NCBI RefSeq assembly: GCF_923077115.1
Contig: NZ_CAKLPX010000001.1
Coordinates: 806,001 to 870,000, forward strand
Source: Sinobacterium norvegicum
Lineage (GTDB): Bacteria > Pseudomonadota > Gammaproteobacteria > Pseudomonadales > Sinobacteriaceae
Length of the DNA stretch: 64,000 nt
Direction: 5' to 3'
The position numbers were made by a program, and so were the translations under genes. Shown in pieces: positions 17,110 through 26,138 of the stretch. Under the pieces are notes generated by a model that was not told the origin of the DNA, searched no databases, and saw nothing but the letters and a program-made list of their open reading frames with translations. The stretch's first letter is position 1, and the number at the start of each line of letters is the position of its first letter.

Positions 17110-17967
17110 TTAGGCCAGCGCCGCTGCATGGAAACGTAAATGTTGCTCGATAAAGGTGGCGACAAAGTTATAGCTATGGTCATAGCCAAATTGGCTTCGG
17201 TATTGGACATCAACAGATGACCGCTCACAGGCGGCCAAAAACTCGCTGGGGTCAAGTTCATCAATGAGAAATTGATCAGAGGCTCCCTGATCAATAAGCA
17301 TAGGGATTTTCATCGAGCAGATCTCAAGCAGCGCCGTGGCATCATAACTCTTCCAGGCCTGCTGGTTGGCACCAAGATAGGCGGTAAATACATTCTGCCC
17401 CCAGCGGCTATTACTGGCCGACAATAATGGCGAGAAGGCAGAGACACTCTTAAAGCGTCCGGGGTTACGAAGGGCCACGACGATGGCGCCATGACCACCA
17501 TCTGAATGCCCGGCTATCGACGCCTTGGCCGGATTAACAGCAAAATGCATATTAATTAACTGCGGCAGCTCAGCGGTAATATAGTCATACATATTAAAAT
17601 GCCTAGACCAAGGCGCCTGAGTGGCGTTAATAAACATCCCTACCCCCTGGCCAATTTTCTGACTGCCGCAGTCATCTACGCCGCTGCCACGGGGACTGGT
17701 ATCGCAGGCAACCAAGGCAATGCCCAGCTCACTCGCCACGCGCTGAGCCCCCGCCTGTTGACTGAACTCCAGATCAGAGCAACCAGAGCCTGACAGCCAG
17801 TAAAGCACCGGTACTTTTTTCAGTTTCGCCTGCGGTGGTAAATAGATTGAGAATGTCATCGCACAGTCACAAACCAGCGAATTATGTTGATAGCGACGCT
17901 GCCAGCCACCGAAGAGCAGGCTCTCTGATTGCATCTGTAAAAATGGGCCTGAACTCGCTGCGACCAT
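17110..17967 (-). CDS. S-formylglutathione hydrolase (esterase D family)
   Basis: Alpha/beta hydrolase that releases formate from S-formylglutathione in glutathione-dependent formaldehyde detoxification. FGGWQRRYQH, VLYWLSG, AGAQR and DTSPRG are family landmarks. The nucleophile is in AGHSDGGHGA, and the Asp (QGASDQ) and His (YDHSYNF) of the triad are present. I chose the ATG at 17967 because AAGGTGG sits five to six bases before it. Two positions depart from the canon: SGxTC is SGSGC, and GHSMGG is GHSDGG, so activity may differ. The usual partner (class III alcohol dehydrogenase) is not in the window. Confidence 0.88.
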   Translation of the reverse strand: MVAASSGPFLQMQSESLLFGGWQRRYQHNSLVCDCAMTFSIYLPPQAKLKKVPVLYWLSGSGCSDLEFSQQAGAQRVASELGIALVACDTSPRGSGVDDCGSQKIGQGVGMFINATQAPWSRHFNMYDYITAELPQLINMHFAVNPAKASIAGHSDGGHGAIVVALRNPGRFKSVSAFSPLLSASNSRWGQNVFTAYLGANQQAWKSYDATALLEICSMKIPMLIDQGASDQFLIDELDPSEFLAACERSSVDVQYRSQFGYDHSYNFVATFIEQHLRFHAAALA

Positions 17968-18172
17968 GAAAACCACCTTGGCAATAAATGCTTTATTTTT
18001 CAGAATGCTATTATAGATTCAAAAACTAAAAAGGTCGACAGATCTGGGCTCTGACCTGCCAATACAGTGGTAAAAAATTCCTTTAAAACAAGCGTTAAGC
18101 TCGCCTCAAGCCGTGACCGGCCATCGATATAAGTCTATACTGAACCCTCAATTACATTCAGAGTGTTAGCAG

Positions 18173-18694
18173 ATGATAGAGCAACTTGTATTTACCTTTG
18201 TCGGCAATGATAAACCCGGACTAGTCGAGCAACTCTCTACCACCGTTGTTGAGGGTGGCGGCAACTGGGAAGCCAGTCACCTGGCGCATATGGCGGGAAA
18301 ATTCGCCGGTATTGTGAAGGTAAGCGCCAAAAAAGACACCATCGACGAACTCTGCAGCAAGCTGAAGACTCTCGAGCAACAGGGCTTTAATCTTACTATT
18401 GAACGTACCGTGCAAGCCGCCGAAGAGAGCGACAGTTACCGTAAAGACTTAAGCATTCTGGGCAACGACAGACCGGGCATCGTGTTGGAGATCTCGAAGG
18501 CCTTGGCTACACGGCACATTAATATCAGCGAATTCTCCAGCCACGTGACCAGTGCCCCTATGGCCGGCATCCCCTTGTTTGAGGCCATGCTCGATATCGA
18601 AATACCCAGCACCATTGCCATCGATGACCTCAACGACTGTCTCGATGAGATTGCCAATAATCTTGACTTAGAAATCACGTTAGAAAATCAGTAA
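18173..18694 (+). CDS. ACT-domain protein, GcvR-like
   Basis: Cytoplasmic 173-aa protein made of two ACT domains (about residues 4-85 and 92-170), each beginning with a GNDKPG or GNDRPG ligand-binding turn. This is the architecture of GcvR, the antagonist of GcvA in control of glycine cleavage, and of many related orphan regulators. It has no DNA-binding domain. It stands alone, with a 196-bp gap upstream and no gcv genes in the window. The assignment is to the family; the target is unknown. Confidence 0.85.
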   Translation: MIEQLVFTFVGNDKPGLVEQLSTTVVEGGGNWEASHLAHMAGKFAGIVKVSAKKDTIDELCSKLKTLEQQGFNLTIERTVQAAEESDSYRKDLSILGNDRPGIVLEISKALATRHINISEFSSHVTSAPMAGIPLFEAMLDIEIPSTIAIDDLNDCLDEIANNLDLEITLENQ

Positions 18695-18702
18695 TATTGC
18701 GT

Positions 18703-18730
18703 GAGGAGGAGCCAAAAAGGCCTCCTCCTC
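18703..18730. terminator. Hairpin between convergent genes
   Basis: GAGGAGGAGCC-AAAAA-GGCCTCCTCCTC forms a GC-rich stem with one bulged base between the GcvR-like gene and the small membrane protein gene. There is no T-run outside the stem, so it is a weaker terminator candidate than the others in the window. Confidence 0.45.
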
Positions 18731-18734
18731 TCCA

Positions 18735-19007
18735 TCACCGATCGAACAATTTGCCCAACAACCGCTTAAGCACGGCCAAAACACCGGCCAGCACCACCAC
18801 CACGGCGACCAGCGCGACACTCATCAGAAAAAACGACAACATCTCGTCCGCACTGACTTCCCACACACTGATCGATGCCCAGACAAAGGTTATCGCCGCC
18901 GTTATGGCCAATATCACTGTGCGCAAATTCCCTCTGCGTCGTTTTTTTCGTTTTTTACTCACCACATTAGCCACATTTTTCTGTGGCGCGGACTCGTTAC
19001 GCTTCAT
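18735..19007 (-). CDS. Small membrane protein, 90 aa
   Basis: I do not recognise the family. The first 28 residues are strongly basic (VSKKRKKRRRGN) and should stay in the cytoplasm. Two membrane helices follow, at about 30-47 and 55-80, and the end is basic (KRLLGKLFDR). An acidic loop (EVSADE) lies between them in the periplasm. The open frame on the opposite strand over the same bases is rich in His and Thr and is less plausible as a protein. The gene is preceded by the terminator of the 141-aa gene, so it has its own promoter. Confidence 0.6.
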   Translation of the reverse strand: MKRNESAPQKNVANVVSKKRKKRRRGNLRTVILAITAAITFVWASISVWEVSADEMLSFFLMSVALVAVVVVLAGVLAVLKRLLGKLFDR

Positions 19008-19043
19008 GACACTTTAACTCAAAAAAATCATAGCAAAACAGCA

Positions 19044-19069
19044 AAAAGCCAATCAAAAGATTGGCTTTT
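19044..19069 (-). terminator. Terminator hairpin of the 141-aa gene
   Basis: AAAAGCCAATC-AAAA-GATTGGCTTTT is an 11-bp perfect stem with a 4-base loop. Read on the minus strand it is followed by further T-rich sequence, 62 bp after the stop of the gene at 19132. Confidence 0.7.
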
Positions 19070-19131
19070 ACAAAGAATGAGAACACGGCCAGTTTACCCC
19101 GAACAGTAATAAACGGCACGGTCTAAATAGA

Positions 19132-19557
19132 CTAACAGGCGAGAGTCTCCTGTGACCACTCGCAGCGCACCGCCATGTCGCCAGAGAACGGCTCGTGATA
19201 CATTCGCTGCGACTCCCAAGTAAAGGTGTGCGTGCCAGAGAGTTCAGTCTCGAGGTGAACGGTTGCAGAGACCCAGTACATCTGACGCAACAGACTCTCA
19301 AACTCGGCTAACCATCGCTCCCACTCATACTCGATTGACTTATAACACGCACCGAAGTGCATTACTTCGGTGGAACCTGTGGTCTCGTCATTGTCGGTCA
19401 CGGCAAACATATCGCGGGATATAATCGGAAAATCATCCTTGGTCGGCAGGGTTTTCATAGCAGAAAAATTAGTCCGCTGACGGGTCTGCCCCTCCTGGCT
19501 AACAGGGTCGACATTGATATCTTTAATACAGCCGTAAACAACCGATTCCTGATCCAT
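19132..19557 (-). CDS. Hypothetical protein, 141 aa
   Basis: I do not recognise this protein. It is soluble, acidic and rich in aromatic residues, with no signal or membrane segment. It contains four Cys (residues about 10, 71, 133 and the last residue) and a WERWLAEFESLLRQMYW amphipathic stretch near 80-96. Size and composition recall small immunity-type or SUKH-like orphan proteins, but no specific motif supports that. It stands alone, with its own hairpin terminator at 19044-19069 and the aroC terminator 95 bp upstream of its start. Confidence 0.6.
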   Translation of the reverse strand: MDQESVVYGCIKDINVDPVSQEGQTRQRTNFSAMKTLPTKDDFPIISRDMFAVTDNDETTGSTEVMHFGACYKSIEYEWERWLAEFESLLRQMYWVSATVHLETELSGTHTFTWESQRMYHEPFSGDMAVRCEWSQETLAC

Positions 19558-19651
19558 AACACTCTCTGCTCTTATTTGATTTTTAGCAAAATTATGTATT
19601 TAACGACTTGCTGATCAAATCTTACATCAACTATAGGACTGTTGGTAAGAA

Positions 19652-19708
19652 CAAAAAAAATAACCTCTTATTTTGTGACCGTTACGCTACACAGAATAAG
19701 AGGTTATT
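19652..19708 (-). terminator. aroC terminator
   Basis: AATAACCTCTTATT (19659-19672) and AATAAGAGGTTATT (19695-19708) are a 14-bp perfect inverted repeat with a 22-base loop. On the minus strand the stem ends in a run of T, 28 bp after the aroC stop, making an intrinsic terminator for the prmB-aroC unit. Confidence 0.8.
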
Positions 19709-19735
19709 AACAAAACAGCCAGTTTTAACCACAGC

Positions 19736-20827
19736 TTAATCTGTGACAATCGGTGTGGAACAGTTTACCCCCCCGTTTTGACCACGCTGCCTTAGCATAT
19801 GATCCATAATCACAATAGCTAGCATTGCCTCAGCTATCGGTGTCGCGCGAATACCGACACAGGGGTCGTGACGACCGGTGGTTATCACCTCTGCCTCATT
19901 GCCCTCCACATCGATCGAGCGGCCAGGAATCAAAATACTTGAGGTTGGCTTAAGTGCGATATGGCTGACAATGTCCTGACCAGAGGAGATACCGCCGAGA
20001 ATGCCACCGGCATTGTTCGACAGAAAGCCAGCCGGAGTGATTTCATCCCGGTGCTCACTACCACGCTGCTCGACAACATCGAAACCACTGCCGATCTCCA
20101 CCCCCTTAACCGCATTAATACCCATCATCGCATGGGCAATCTCAGCATCGAGGCGATCGAAAACAGGCTCGCCCAAACCCGGTGGTACGTTAGTCGCTAC
20201 CACCGTTAACTTGGCACCTATCGAATCGCCGGTTTTACGCAGCTTATTCATAAACTCTTCCATTTCCGGCACCTTGCTGGCATCGGGACAGAAAAACGGG
20301 TTGTCATTGACAATAGACCAGTCGACAGTCTCTATTTTGATCGGGCCGAGCTGAGATAAGTAGCCTTTAATTTCGATACCGTGCTGCTGTTGCAGATACT
20401 TCTTAGCAATGGCACCGGCGGCAACGCGCATGGCGGTTTCACGGGCCGAGGAGCGGCCACCGCCGCGATAGTCACGGGTGCCATATTTTTGCTGGTAAGT
20501 GTAATCGGCGTGGGCAGGTCGGAACTGATCCTTTATTTTGCCGTAATCCTTTGATCGTTGATCGGTATTTTCGATCACCAGGCCAATCGAGGTGCCGGTG
20601 GTCTTGCCCTCAAAAACGCCGGACAGTATTTTCACCTGATCCGCTTCGCGTCGCTGAGTTGTAAACTTCGACGTCCCAGGCTTGCGTCGATCGAGATCAA
20701 TCTGTAAATCTTGCTCATTGATTTCCAGACCCGGCGGACAGCCATCGACAATAGCGCCCAGGGCTAAACCGTGGCTTTCGCCAAAGGTGGTGACAGTAAA
20801 CAGCTTACCTATGGTATTACCCGACAT
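19736..20827 (-). CDS. aroC: Chorismate synthase
   Basis: Last enzyme of the shikimate pathway; it makes chorismate from EPSP with reduced FMN as cofactor. The 363-aa length is standard. Signature segments are GESHG near the N-terminus, RPGHADYTY-like [14 protein letters not shown] (residues 103-116), and [21 protein letters not shown], which hold the FMN and substrate residues. It follows prmB after 50 bp on the same strand, the classical prmB-aroC arrangement, and is followed by a strong hairpin terminator. Confidence 0.97.
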   Translation of the reverse strand: MSGNTIGKLFTVTTFGESHGLALGAIVDGCPPGLEINEQDLQIDLDRRKPGTSKFTTQRREADQVKILSGVFEGKTTGTSIGLVIENTDQRSKDYGKIKDQFRPAHADYTYQQKYGTRDYRGGGRSSARETAMRVAAGAIAKKYLQQQHGIEIKGYLSQLGPIKIETVDWSIVNDNPFFCPDASKVPEMEEFMNKLRKTGDSIGAKLTVVATNVPPGLGEPVFDRLDAEIAHAMMGINAVKGVEIGSGFDVVEQRGSEHRDEITPAGFLSNNAGGILGGISSGQDIVSHIALKPTSSILIPGRSIDVEGNEAEVITTGRHDPCVGIRATPIAEAMLAIVIMDHMLRQRGQNGGVNCSTPIVTD

Positions 20828-20877
20828 ACTCTTTTTCCCAACTACGTATCAGCACAAGCCGACAATAATATATAATT

Positions 20878-21879
20878 TTATTGACTCTGACGACTATTAT
20901 ACACGTCTTCAAACATCGGTTTATAGGCCTCTAATTCGGCCGAATTCATCACAAACACACCAAAGCCACCACGCTCAAACTCTACCCAGTCAAAACTGAT
21001 CGCGGGGAATAGCTCTTCTAGTTGCTCACCGCTGTTCCCTACCTCGACAACCAATATGCCATCGGCGGTTAAATAATCACTGGCTTGCGCCAAGATTTGC
21101 ACCGTGATATCGAGACCATCGTCACCACTGCCTAGGGCCATTGCTGGCTCATGGTGATACTCCGCCGGCATCGAGGCAATGTCGGCCATGTCGACATAGG
21201 GCGGATTGGTAACAATGATATCGAAGCGGTCAATATCTGGCTGTAATGCTGAAAAGACATTTGACGAGTGAATAATGACCTGCTGCTGAAGATGGTGATG
21301 GGCAATATTTTTCTCAGCAATCTCAATCGCCTCATCGGACAACTCTAATAAATCGACCTGCGCCTCGGGAAAATGTGCGGCGCAAACCATACCGATACAG
21401 CCACTACCGGCACATAAATCGAGGATTCGCTCAACCTCAACCTCACCCAACCAGGGCTGGAACTGAGCCTCAATCATCTCGGCTATCGGCGAGCGGGGGA
21501 CGATCACCCGAGCATCGACCAGAAATTCAATGCCAGCATAAACCGCCTTGCCGACCAAATAAGCGACGGGGATTCGCTCCTCAACTCGACGCTGATAGAG
21601 CGACAAAATCTGCTGACGCTCGACCATGGTCAGGGTGCAATCAAGAAACTCGACTGGCGCATGGGCCGGCAGATGCAAGGCATGGTAGGCCAGAATAGTC
21701 GCCTCTTCCCAGGGTGTTGGTATGCCTTGACCATAAAAAATACCGGCGGCCTCGAACTGGCTAGTGCCCCAGCGAATATAATCTTTTAACTGGCTTAATT
21801 GCTCTGCCACCTGTTGCAATTGCTGCACGAAATTGCCCTGCCTTATTTTACTGTGATTAACAAAAGACGATTGTAACAT
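20878..21879 (-). CDS. prmB: Ribosomal protein L3 N5-glutamine methyltransferase
   Basis: SAM-dependent methyltransferase that modifies a glutamine of ribosomal protein L3. The SAM-binding loop is [11 protein letters not shown], and the catalytic NPPY is in [13 protein letters not shown]. The helical N-terminal domain is the HemK/PrmB type, with [14 protein letters not shown] as a family landmark. The frame is open to 21972, but those 31 residues are Cys-rich and unlike PrmB, so I place the start at the ATG at 21879 (333 aa). This leaves 132 bp to the divergent folE. It is co-transcribed with aroC. Confidence 0.92.
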   Translation of the reverse strand: MLQSSFVNHSKIRQGNFVQQLQQVAEQLSQLKDYIRWGTSQFEAAGIFYGQGIPTPWEEATILAYHALHLPAHAPVEFLDCTLTMVERQQILSLYQRRVEERIPVAYLVGKAVYAGIEFLVDARVIVPRSPIAEMIEAQFQPWLGEVEVERILDLCAGSGCIGMVCAAHFPEAQVDLLELSDEAIEIAEKNIAHHHLQQQVIIHSSNVFSALQPDIDRFDIIVTNPPYVDMADIASMPAEYHHEPAMALGSGDDGLDITVQILAQASDYLTADGILVVEVGNSGEQLEELFPAISFDWVEFERGGFGVFVMNSAELEAYKPMFEDVYNSRQSQ

Positions 21880-22011
21880 AGCCCATCGTGTCTCACCGAT
21901 GAAATCAGTCTGACAAACACCGCAATCAGGCTTAAAACAAGACCGACTGGCACTGTCGTGTTCGCCGTTCATCCCCTATGGTTAGACAACAAAAGCCTAG
22001 GAAAGCATGCC

Positions 22012-22554
22012 ATGGAAAAATCATTTGCTGACATTATCACCGCCATCGGTGAAGATTTAAGCCGTCCCGGCCTAAAAGACACACCCAAACGCGCCGCCAA
22101 GGCCTTTGAATTCCTCAACAAGGGCTATCATCAAGCGTTGGACGAGGTGATCAACAACGCGCTCTTTCCCTCCGATGCCAGTGAGATGGTCGTGGTCACC
22201 GATATTGAGCTGTACTCGATGTGCGAACACCACCTGCTACCCTTTATCGGTAAGGCCCATGTCGCCTATATACCTAATGGCAAGGTGCTGGGCTTATCAA
22301 AAATTGCCCGTATCGTCGACATGTTTGGCCGTCGACTACAAATTCAGGAGAATCTCACCACCGAGATCGCACAAACTATTGAGCAGGTTACCGGCGCCTC
22401 GGGGGTCGGCGTGGTTATTGAAGCACAACACTTGTGCATGATGATGCGTGGCGTCGAAAAACAAAACTCGTTCATGCGGACCTCATCGATGCAGGGATGC
22501 TTCCGTGATAATCAGGCCACCCGCAGCGAATTCTTATCCCTGATCAAAAAATGA
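22012..22554 (+). CDS. folE: GTP cyclohydrolase I (FolE)
   Basis: Converts GTP to 7,8-dihydroneopterin triphosphate, the first step of folate synthesis. Zinc ligands are visible in MCEHHLLP (Cys and His) and in HLCMMMRGV (second Cys). The family motifs GKAHVAYIP and [10 protein letters not shown] are intact. The frame is open to 21958, but the ATG at 22012 has AGGAAAG upstream and gives the expected 180 aa. It is divergent from prmB and ends just before a bidirectional terminator. Confidence 0.95.
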   Translation: MEKSFADIITAIGEDLSRPGLKDTPKRAAKAFEFLNKGYHQALDEVINNALFPSDASEMVVVTDIELYSMCEHHLLPFIGKAHVAYIPNGKVLGLSKIARIVDMFGRRLQIQENLTTEIAQTIEQVTGASGVGVVIEAQHLCMMMRGVEKQNSFMRTSSMQGCFRDNQATRSEFLSLIKK

Positions 22555-22572
22555 CGACAACAAAATGCAAGC

Positions 22573-22607
22573 AAAAAAAAAGCCACAACAACCGTGGCTT
22601 TTTTTTT
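22573..22607. terminator. Bidirectional terminator between folE and trhO
   Basis: Nine A, GCCAC, a 7-base loop, GTGGC, then nine T form a perfect 14-bp stem with T-runs on both strands. It lies between two convergent genes and can serve both. Confidence 0.9.
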
Positions 22608-22622
22608 GGCTTGAGCAGAATG

Positions 22623-23615
22623 CTAAGGCTTCTGCTGCATCTTCTTCTGCTGTTGCTGCTTCAATAACAGCTTATCCTCGCGACGCTTGGCGGTTGCTGC
22701 CTTGGCATCGGAACCAATATGTTCCTCACCGCGCTCCTTGGCCAGGCGTACCTGACGCTCACGTTCTTCAAACCGGCTACGCTGCTTGTCAGTCAGTGTA
22801 TCGAAGCAATTAGGGCAGCTGATACCATGCTGGTATTTCTCGCTCAGCTTGTCCGCCTCGGTAATCGGCAATCGGCAACCACTACAGGCTTCGTACTGCC
22901 CCTTTTCTAAGTCATGATTCACCGAGACGCGATTATCGAAGACGAAGCACTCGCCCTGCCATAAGCTCTCTTGTGCCGGTACTTCCTCTAAGTATTTTAA
23001 GATGCCGCCCTCGAGGTGATAGACCTCATCAAAGCCCTGCTCCTTCAAATAGGCTGTCGATTTCTCACAGCGAATGCCACCGGTGCAAAACATCGCCACT
23101 TTTTTGTTCTTTGCCGGGTCGAGGTTTTTACTGACGTAGTCGGGGAACTGCCTAAATGATTCAGTTTCAGGGTCGAGGGCATGTTTAAAGGTACCGATAC
23201 CGATTTCGTAGCTGTTGCGGGTGTCGACGACTGTCACCTCTGGATCGGCAATCAACGCATTCCAATCAGCGGGTTTAACATAGCTGCCAACTACCCGCTG
23301 CGGGTCGATACCCTCGACGCCCATGGTGACAATCTCTTTCTTCAGCTTTACCTTGGTGCGGTAAAACGGCATGTCGTCATCGAAGGATTCTTTCGATACG
23401 ATATTTTCCAACCCCGGCGTGGCCTCAAACCAGTTCAGCAGCGCATCGATAGCAGTACGGCTTCCGGCGACAGTACCATTAATGCCCTCGTTAGCCAGCA
23501 ATAGAGTACCGCGGATCTCATGCTTGGTGAGGACATCTAACAGCGGCTGCTGCAGGGCTTGGTAATTCTCTAAGCGCACAAACTTGTACAGTGCGCAGAC
23601 GACGATCTGACTCAT
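22623..23615 (-). CDS. trhO: tRNA uridine(34) hydroxylase TrhO (YceA), rhodanese family
   Basis: Oxygen-dependent enzyme that makes 5-hydroxyuridine at position 34 of certain tRNAs. It has an N-terminal acylphosphatase-like/UPF0176 domain (residues 1-95) and a rhodanese domain (about 120-220) with the active-site loop [12 protein letters not shown] Cys-rich stretch (CSGCRLP and CPNCF) follows, and the tail is basic, Gln/Lys-rich and probably disordered, ending [11 protein letters not shown]. The 330-aa length matches the family. It has its own convergent terminator with folE. Confidence 0.93.
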   Translation of the reverse strand: MSQIVVCALYKFVRLENYQALQQPLLDVLTKHEIRGTLLLANEGINGTVAGSRTAIDALLNWFEATPGLENIVSKESFDDDMPFYRTKVKLKKEIVTMGVEGIDPQRVVGSYVKPADWNALIADPEVTVVDTRNSYEIGIGTFKHALDPETESFRQFPDYVSKNLDPAKNKKVAMFCTGGIRCEKSTAYLKEQGFDEVYHLEGGILKYLEEVPAQESLWQGECFVFDNRVSVNHDLEKGQYEACSGCRLPITEADKLSEKYQHGISCPNCFDTLTDKQRSRFEERERQVRLAKERGEEHIGSDAKAATAKRREDKLLLKQQQQKKMQQKP

Positions 23616-23668
23616 AATTCCTCGCTGGCCGGAACGTAAATCCGGGGCAATAAATAGTTGAAAAATGT

Positions 23669-24049
23669 TTAAGCGGCGGCTTTCTCGCCGAAGCGGCTGT
23701 CTAGGTAAGCGATAATTTCACTCGACTCATACATCCACTCACTGCCCTGCTCTGTTTGAATACGAAGACAGGGAACCTTGATGGCACCACCCCCTTCCAG
23801 CAGCGCTTCCCGGTGCTGCGCATCTGCCTTGGCGTCGCGCAACTCCAGCGGTAAATTCAATCGACGGGTCGCACGACGGGTCTTAACGCAAAATGGGCAG
23901 GCCTTGAATTGATACAGGGCCAAGTCTTGCACCTGTTGATCAACCTGACGCTGGGCGTGGGCTTCACGTTTCATCGGGCGTGGGCGACTAACAAAATCTC
24001 CGGCCAAAATAACCGTGCCAAGTACTTTTCGGATAATTGTAAAAAACAT
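23669..24049 (-). CDS. Glutaredoxin-like protein with membrane-proximal N-terminus
   Basis: Thioredoxin-fold protein of the glutathione S-transferase N-terminal/glutaredoxin type, 126 aa from the ATG at 24049; an earlier in-frame start at 24085 adds 12 residues. A hydrophobic stretch ([20 protein letters not shown]) may anchor it in the membrane. A basic linker then leads to the domain with active site CPFC and the cis-Pro in KVPCLR. The [12 protein letters not shown] ending is typical of GST N-domains. Such proteins are common in marine Gammaproteobacteria. Substrate unknown. It stands between trhO and the DUF4892 gene, all on the minus strand. Confidence 0.8.
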   Translation of the reverse strand: MFFTIIRKVLGTVILAGDFVSRPRPMKREAHAQRQVDQQVQDLALYQFKACPFCVKTRRATRRLNLPLELRDAKADAQHREALLEGGGAIKVPCLRIQTEQGSEWMYESSEIIAYLDSRFGEKAAA

Positions 24050-24157
24050 AGGTAACCTTGCTTCGCTATAGCTTAAGCAGTGCACGACGGGTGCCTGGGC
24101 CTGCTTGGGCGGCGATTCTAACCATTTATCACCATTGACGCTAGCTAACGACGTCGA

Positions 24158-24754
24158 TTAACGCCCATTCCATTGAATTTCGTCAGCCTCGACCTGGCCT
24201 TCAATAAATTCGCTATGGAGATAAACCTTGCTGTTGCCACGGGTTATGGCATAGAGAACAATAAAGCGGCTGCGCTCCGAATCAACCGATGGCAGCTGGT
24301 ACACGCCGTAGTGCTGGCCGCGATCAGGACCATAAAGGGTCGAAACACCAAAGACTTTGTTGGCCCAGTTGTTAGAGGCACCACAGCCTCTGGCGTGACA
24401 CTGAAACAGCGGCGTGGCACCGAGCAACATCACCGCCGCATGCTGAGAGTCAAACCCCTCCTGCGCCGTATGCGTCACTGGCAATTGATAGCTGATACGT
24501 TCAACATCACCGATAATCAATCGCGCCTTTCGGGCACGCAAGGCGCCGTTGACTTGCTGTATGGCGCTCTCCAACAGCCAAATTTCGGCATTGGTCGCAG
24601 TACTATAATTGACAATCTGCGAACGAGGATAGCGATCCAGCAATGGATTATCACGGCTACCCTCAACATCACCAGCCTGGCCCAGGGCCGGCAGTAACAT
24701 CAGGCATAGCCCGAGGCTAAACCACATTTTTTTGAATAAGTGCTGCAACTTCAC
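24158..24754 (-). CDS. DUF4892-like secreted protein
   Basis: Exported protein of unknown function, 198 aa. I chose the GTG at 24754 because GGAGGAG lies seven bases before it; it opens directly on a signal peptide (KLQHLFKKMWFSLGLCLMLL, cleaved after GQA). The mature part begins with DNPLLDRYPRSQIV and has a CHARGCG pair of Cys near the middle, the pattern of DUF4892 proteins, which in Pseudomonas often carry a C-terminal OmpA domain that is absent here. The gene overlaps the hydrolase gene by 38 bp, so it is translated from the same message. Family assignment is by memory of the N-terminal motif. Confidence 0.7.
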   Translation of the reverse strand: MKLQHLFKKMWFSLGLCLMLLPALGQAGDVEGSRDNPLLDRYPRSQIVNYSTATNAEIWLLESAIQQVNGALRARKARLIIGDVERISYQLPVTHTAQEGFDSQHAAVMLLGATPLFQCHARGCGASNNWANKVFGVSTLYGPDRGQHYGVYQLPSVDSERSRFIVLYAITRGNSKVYLHSEFIEGQVEADEIQWNGR

Positions 24755-25616
24755 TCGCCTGCTCCTCCATATGGCAGTGGTGGCCGCCATCAATAACAAC
24801 ATGATCAACATGTTCAATATGACTGAATACTGCCAAATAATCATCGACAGAGCCCATGCCCTGCTTGGCAATAATGACAAAAACCGGGCAACGAATCGCC
24901 TCCGAGATTGACTCTATATGCTGCGCAGTCAGTTTAAACGCTGAGGCCATCATAAGGCGAGGATCATTTCGCCATCTGTACAGACCGTCATCGTCACGCT
25001 TGTGCCCCCGCTTGACGATACGCACCGAGGCCGCGGCACTAAAGCCCGTCGCCTTGCAGCGAGCGGCAATCATATCGGCTAAGTTGTTGTAGCTTGGAAT
25101 ACGCTTTGTCGCAATACCGCGACTATCGTTGAGGTGATTTGCCAACTGCTGGGCGGCATCCTCAGGCTTGGCTGCCAACGGGATCAAACCATCAATGGCA
25201 ATAAGTTGTTCTATACGCTCCGGCTGCGTGGCCGCCAACAGCCAACTAATCATCGCACCGCGGGAATGACCCAGCAGACTAAAGCCCTGCCATTCGAGGT
25301 GATCGGCCAGCGCCAGCACATCGAGCAAATCATCCCAGATATTGTAGGCCGCCGGGGCTGTTCGATGATCCGAATAGCCGTGTCCGATCTGATCCAATAC
25401 CACTAAATCGATATCGTGTAACATCGGCGCAATGATTTCAAAACTGGCGGCGTTATCCAGCCAGCCGTGCAGAGCAATCACACGTCGACCCGTTCCATCA
25501 CCCCAGCGCTGATAAACGATATTCTGACCACAGTGCTCAAACTCCCCCTCTTCGACGAGATTGGCAATGGTACTAAAACTGTCTATATCGTTGTTTGGCA
25601 TGGCTGGTGTCTGCAA
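24717..25616 (-). CDS. Alpha/beta hydrolase
   Basis: Soluble hydrolase of the alpha/beta fold, 299 aa. The oxyanion strand is VIALHGWLDNAASF, the nucleophile elbow is LLGHSRGAMIS (Ser near residue 120), and the catalytic His is in VVIDGGHHCHME near the end. The HGWLDN motif is shared with the MhpC/serine-hydrolase-like group found near gpsA/sixA in marine bacteria. Substrate unknown. It is followed by the overlapping DUF4892-like gene and preceded by sixA, 24 bp upstream. Confidence 0.88.
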   Translation of the reverse strand: MQTPAMPNNDIDSFSTIANLVEEGEFEHCGQNIVYQRWGDGTGRRVIALHGWLDNAASFEIIAPMLHDIDLVVLDQIGHGYSDHRTAPAAYNIWDDLLDVLALADHLEWQGFSLLGHSRGAMISWLLAATQPERIEQLIAIDGLIPLAAKPEDAAQQLANHLNDSRGIATKRIPSYNNLADMIAARCKATGFSAAASVRIVKRGHKRDDDGLYRWRNDPRLMMASAFKLTAQHIESISEAIRCPVFVIIAKQGMGSVDDYLAVFSHIEHVDHVVIDGGHHCHMEEQASEVAALIQKNVV

Positions 25617-25640
25617 ATTTACGCGTTGTTAAATGGATGA

Positions 25641-26138
25641 TTAGAACTGACTTTGTGGGTTGGGATAATAGGCATCGAGCTCAAAGCAACCCGCTGCCAA
25701 CACCTCCCCCGATAATGCCACCAACGTCGAAGGCATCATCACCGGCAACGGGCTGTCACCGGTTCGCGGGCCGCCCATGACTAACAGGCTGATCAATTCA
25801 CTGATAAAAGGATTGTGGCTGACCAATAGCAGCGTCTTTAATTCGGGCTGCTGCTGGCAGTACTGATAGAGCCAATCGACGACCTGACGCGCATTACCCT
25901 CAGGTGTGATTAAATCGCTGCTGATGCGACGACAGCGGCCAACCACCGATTCTACAATATCACTGGTTTGCTGTGTCCGACGATAGGGACTGGCAATCAA
26001 CTGCTGAGGCTTTTGATCGGTGAGACCAGCCTTGGCGACCTGCTCAGATAACCATTGACCTCGTTCGGTCAGTCGTCGCTCAGCATCGCTGGCGGCATCC
26101 CACGATGCCTCGCCATGTCGCATCAGGTAAAGCCTCAT
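25641..26138 (-). CDS. sixA: Phosphohistidine phosphatase SixA
   Basis: Small histidine phosphatase (165 aa) that removes phosphate from histidine of phosphorelay or PTS proteins. The RHGEASWDA motif at residues 7-15 contains the catalytic His, and the second His is in LLVSHNPFISEL. It lacks the extra lobes of larger histidine phosphatases, as is typical of SixA. Its start overlaps the gpsA stop by four bases, an arrangement seen widely in Gammaproteobacteria, giving translational coupling. Confidence 0.92.
   Translation of the reverse strand: MRLYLMRHGEASWDAASDAERRLTERGQWLSEQVAKAGLTDQKPQQLIASPYRRTQQTSDIVESVVGRCRRISSDLITPEGNARQVVDWLYQYCQQQPELKTLLLVSHNPFISELISLLVMGGPRTGDSPLPVMMPSTLVALSGEVLAAGCFELDAYYPNPQSQF

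Noticed and set aside
18697-19017. 106-aa open frame on the plus strand after the GcvR-like gene
   Set aside because: Its composition (His, Asn and Thr rich, repeated TTTTATSATL) is that of an antisense shadow of the small membrane protein gene, which has sensible helices and a basic N-terminus.
21880-21972. N-terminal extension of PrmB
   Set aside because: The 31 residues are Cys-rich and unlike the family; the ATG at 21879 gives a normal protein and frees the divergent promoter with folE.
24173-24697. 174-aa open frame on the plus strand
   Set aside because: It lies entirely antisense to the DUF4892-like gene, which has a strong Shine-Dalgarno and a signal peptide; the antisense protein has no recognisable features.
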